The notes beneath the pieces are model-generated. The model was not told the origin of the DNA and did not search any database. It was given only the letters and a program-made list of their open reading frames with translations. This document shows positions 61,683-64,000 of a stretch of DNA of 64,000 bases, in pieces. This stretch comes from Salegentibacter sp. Hel_I_6 (GTDB lineage Bacteria; Bacteroidota; Bacteroidia; Flavobacteriales; Flavobacteriaceae). Location: positions 1,426,001 through 1,490,000 of the forward strand of contig NZ_JQNQ01000001.1 in NCBI RefSeq assembly GCF_000745315.1, in the 5' to 3' direction. Numbering within the stretch: position 1 is the stretch's first letter; every line of letters starts with the position of its first letter. The position numbers were made by a program, and so were the translations under genes.

Positions 61683-64000
61683 CTTTTACTAATCTTGAGT
61701 GTCTTATTTTGGCCAGGGCCAGCATTTCAGTTGAAATTTTCCCGGCTTTTTCTATTACCGGGTCCAGATCAAGGTCTCCGGCAATTGCATAAATAATGTC
61801 TTCCAGGGCTGCACCAAGCTTTTTAACTTCTTCTCCCTTTTTCCAAAAACCGGATATTCTGATTTCTTGTTTAATGAGCGGCAGAGCTTCTTTAATGATA
61901 GGCTTTAATTGCAGCTTTATCTCATCACTGGCATCCTTGCCATAGGCGGTATGCAGGATCAAATCATAAAAAGGTGCTTCTTCCAGGCTAATGCCTTCTA
62001 CAGAACCTTCTTTTCTACCGGCTGCCATTTCCTCGCGAAGTTTGGTTTCTTCTCTCAGGATAGTATCCCAATCATTCCAGTGAATTTTGATGATGTTATC
62101 CAGTTTTTCACTCATCGTTTTGTAATATACCGGGTCGTCCTGCATATTCACTTTGATGTGTTTTCGCATCGCGTGTTCCATCTCACTGGCTTTGGCCTTG
62201 GAGGTCTTATTTTTATCGAGTTCCTTCTGAAATTCTTTTGAGAAGAGCTCAGTGGGCGGAATCTTAGGATTAATTCCAAGACTTATAAGATGCTCGTTCA
62301 CCAGGCGTTTTACCTTATTTCCTTCTCCACTAATATTTAAGGTATCATCTTTATACCGCTCTTTTACCTTACTCAGCAGATAAGCAAATCGCTTTAGCGG
62401 TATTTTATATGGGGTAGCGGCTTCATTAGGCAGAATGACATTCATACTTTCCTGAAAGGTATTGTAGTAGCTGGTGAAGCCGGCTCTAAGTTTTATATCA
62501 TCCAATAATTCAATACAGTCTTCAAGGATTTGATATTCGCGGACTTTATCTTTTATTCGCTGATTCACAAAATCTTCAATCTCAGGAATTTTGTTTTCTG
62601 AAAATAATTGAACCAAACGCCGGTAACGGGTTTCCAAAACGGGTACTTCCGAAGAAATATCCCGGAAACCATCAAGAATCTCATCACTTTCCTCTCCGGC
62701 ATAAATAGCCAGGGCATCACGAAGGTTTTCTGTTAGTCCGATATAATCTACAATATAACCCCTGCTTTTTCCGGGGTGTACACGATTTACCCTAGCAATG
62801 GCCTGAAGTAAGTTGTGTTCCTGAAGTTTTTTATCCAGGTACATAATCTGTTCGATGGGAGCATCGAAACCGGTAAGCAGCATATCGCACACCACCATAA
62901 AAGCAATCCCCGTGTAGGATTCCTCAAAATTGAATTTCTTTTTGAAATTCTCCACAGCATTCATCGCTTTAGCTTCCTTTCGTGCCTGGGTGATCACCGC
63001 TTCTTCATTGGTATCATCACTGGATACCACCACGGCCGATTTCAAAAACTTAAGCAGTTTTAGTTTTTCGGAATCGTAAGTTTCATCTTCTTCCTTTTCT
63101 GAAATCCGGTTTTGCAGGGCGAGATCTATGTATTTTTTATAGCGTACTGCAGCTATTTTAGAAGAACACACCACCTGGGCCTTGAAGCCATCATCCAGAA
63201 TATTGCGCTCATAATGCCGCACCATATCGTTGGCGATAAGCTTAATGCGCTCTTCGGCTTCGAGGATATCGCCGTAGGTACCGTATTTCTTTTTGATCTC
63301 CAGAAGTTCCTCTTCAGTACGATCTTTAAAGAGGTTTTCGAATTTGCGATCGAATTCAGATTTTTCATTGAGGGCAGTATCGGCGGTTTTGCCTTCGTAA
63401 AGGATCTGAACGGTTGCGCCATCGTCTACTGCATCCTGGAGTTTATATTTATCTATATACTCTTTATAAGTTCCGAAGCGCTGCAGGGTTTTAGTCTTAT
63501 GTCTGTCGGTTATAAGCGGAGTTCCGGTAAAGGCTATTTTAGTGGCATTCGGAAAGGCTGAAAACAGGTTATCTCCCAAATCGGAGTTCACGGTTCTGTG
63601 GGCTTCATCCTGCAGGATAAGGATCCTTTCTGAAGTATTTACCACTCCGAAATTTTTAAATTCCGAGATGGGTTCTGCCACGCGGTCCAGGATATACTCC
63701 GGCAGTTTATTTTTTTCTTTTTCCTGGAACTTCTGAAGCATTACCATTGTAATATTGGAAGCTTCAGAAGAGAGTTTTGGTTTCAGCTCCTCAATTCTGC
63801 TAATGTAATCTACTTTCTCTCCCGTGTAGTTTGCGGTTTTTCCAAGCTGAACTTCCAGATCGTTACGATCGTTAACTATGATCACCTTGTAATCATTAAG
63901 CTCCTGAACACTGCGAAGTTTCTTGATGAGAAAGACCATAGTAAGCGATTTCCCAGAGCCCTGGGTATGCCAGATCACTCCGGAACGCTCATCGAGGGTC
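61675..64000 (-). CDS. hsdR: Type I restriction enzyme, HsdR subunit (partial, runs off the window)
   Basis: The motor/nuclease subunit of a type I restriction-modification system. The frame is open to the last base; the apparent start at 63978 is only an internal GTG, because the conserved DERSGVIWHTQGSGKSLTM continues upstream. Visible are Walker A (GSGKS), the DEAD-like box (LQDEAHRTV), later helicase motifs (FTGTP, QAIARVNRVHPGKSRGYIVDYIG) and the C-terminal helical domain. The N-terminal nuclease domain, and probably hsdM and hsdS, lie beyond the window. It gives the island a defence function. Confidence 0.93.
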   Translation of the reverse strand, partial: TLDERSGVIWHTQGSGKSLTMVFLIKKLRSVQELNDYKVIIVNDRNDLEVQLGKTANYTGEKVDYISRIEELKPKLSSEASNITMVMLQKFQEKEKNKLPEYILDRVAEPISEFKNFGVVNTSERILILQDEAHRTVNSDLGDNLFSAFPNATKIAFTGTPLITDRHKTKTLQRFGTYKEYIDKYKLQDAVDDGATVQILYEGKTADTALNEKSEFDRKFENLFKDRTEEELLEIKKKYGTYGDILEAEERIKLIANDMVRHYERNILDDGFKAQVVCSSKIAAVRYKKYIDLALQNRISEKEEDETYDSEKLKLLKFLKSAVVVSSDDTNEEAVITQARKEAKAMNAVENFKKKFNFEESYTGIAFMVVCDMLLTGFDAPIEQIMYLDKKLQEHNLLQAIARVNRVHPGKSRGYIVDYIGLTENLRDALAIYAGEESDEILDGFRDISSEVPVLETRYRRLVQLFSENKIPEIEDFVNQRIKDKVREYQILEDCIELLDDIKLRAGFTSYYNTFQESMNVILPNEAATPYKIPLKRFAYLLSKVKERYKDDTLNISGEGNKVKRLVNEHLISLGINPKIPPTELFSKEFQKELDKNKTSKAKASEMEHAMRKHIKVNMQDDPVYYKTMSEKLDNIIKIHWNDWDTILREETKLREEMAAGRKEGSVEGISLEEAPFYDLILHTAYGKDASDEIKLQLKPIIKEALPLIKQEIRISGFWKKGEEVKKLGAALEDIIYAIAGDLDLDPVIEKAGKISTEMLALAKIRHSRLVKDA

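Noticed and set aside
63978..63978. Start of a complete hsdR-like gene at 63978
   Set aside because: The codon is GTG inside a conserved motif, and the frame stays open with family-like residues to the window edge, so the gene is cut, not short.

Overview
The window is a stretch of chromosome from a Flavobacteriaceae-type Bacteroidota, probably a marine or soil relative of Zunongwangia, Salegentibacter or Gramella. The genus is inferred from protein style only. The evidence for the phylum is a SusC/SusD pair, a hybrid two-component regulator, Nudix-type sugar regulators, lipoprotein signal peptides, AT-rich spacers and promoters of the TTG / TAnnTTTG type.

Almost everything from 232 to about 55,100 serves the breakdown of arabinoxylan and the catabolism of its two pentoses. 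(1) 232-13,201, minus strand, is an L-arabinose operon: GH51 and GH127 arabinofuranosidases, AraB, AraD, AraA, a lipoprotein aldose 1-epimerase, a sodium/solute symporter, a secreted esterase and an aldo/keto reductase. (2) 13,390-18,392, plus strand, holds two regulators: an AraR-like Nudix/winged-helix protein and a 1354-residue hybrid two-component sensor-regulator. (3) 18,596-44,528, minus strand, is a xylan polysaccharide utilization locus: SusC, SusD, a surface glycan-binding lipoprotein, two GH10 xylanases (one split by carbohydrate-binding modules), GH97, CE15, five GH43 enzymes, GH95, a CE6-CE1 double esterase and GH8. (4) 45,328-50,540, minus strand, is a second Nudix regulator in an operon with a CE20-type esterase, a transaldolase and a two-subunit transketolase. 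(5) 50,687-55,123, plus strand and divergent from it, is a xylose operon (transporter, xylulokinase, xylose isomerase).

The parts fit together as follows. Surface proteins bind and import xylan pieces. Periplasmic enzymes remove acetyl, feruloyl, glucuronoyl-ester, arabinosyl and galactosyl decorations and cut the backbone. Arabinose and xylose enter through the symporters and both become D-xylulose 5-phosphate, which transketolase and transaldolase pass to glycolysis. No alpha-glucuronidase (GH67 or GH115) is present.

55,313-59,313, minus strand, holds a lipoprotein with FG-GAP repeats and an ASPIC/UnbV domain, and a GH35-type glycosidase. At 59,552 there is a 42-base 3' fragment of a CAT-anticodon tRNA gene, then a tyrosine integrase, a YgjP-like metallopeptidase and the cut-off 3' part of a type I restriction hsdR gene. 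This is the left end of an integrated genomic island running off the window.

The most interesting undescribed signals are non-coding. A promoter is followed within about 10 bases by a 92-base imperfect hairpin between the two GH10 genes (35,948-36,084), a candidate small RNA or structured leader. Nested inverted repeats lie in the divergent xylose control region (50,554-50,682). A 21-base-spaced direct repeat lies upstream of the susC promoter (44,681-44,709). All coordinates come from reading the sequence by eye; no similarity search or folding program was run.
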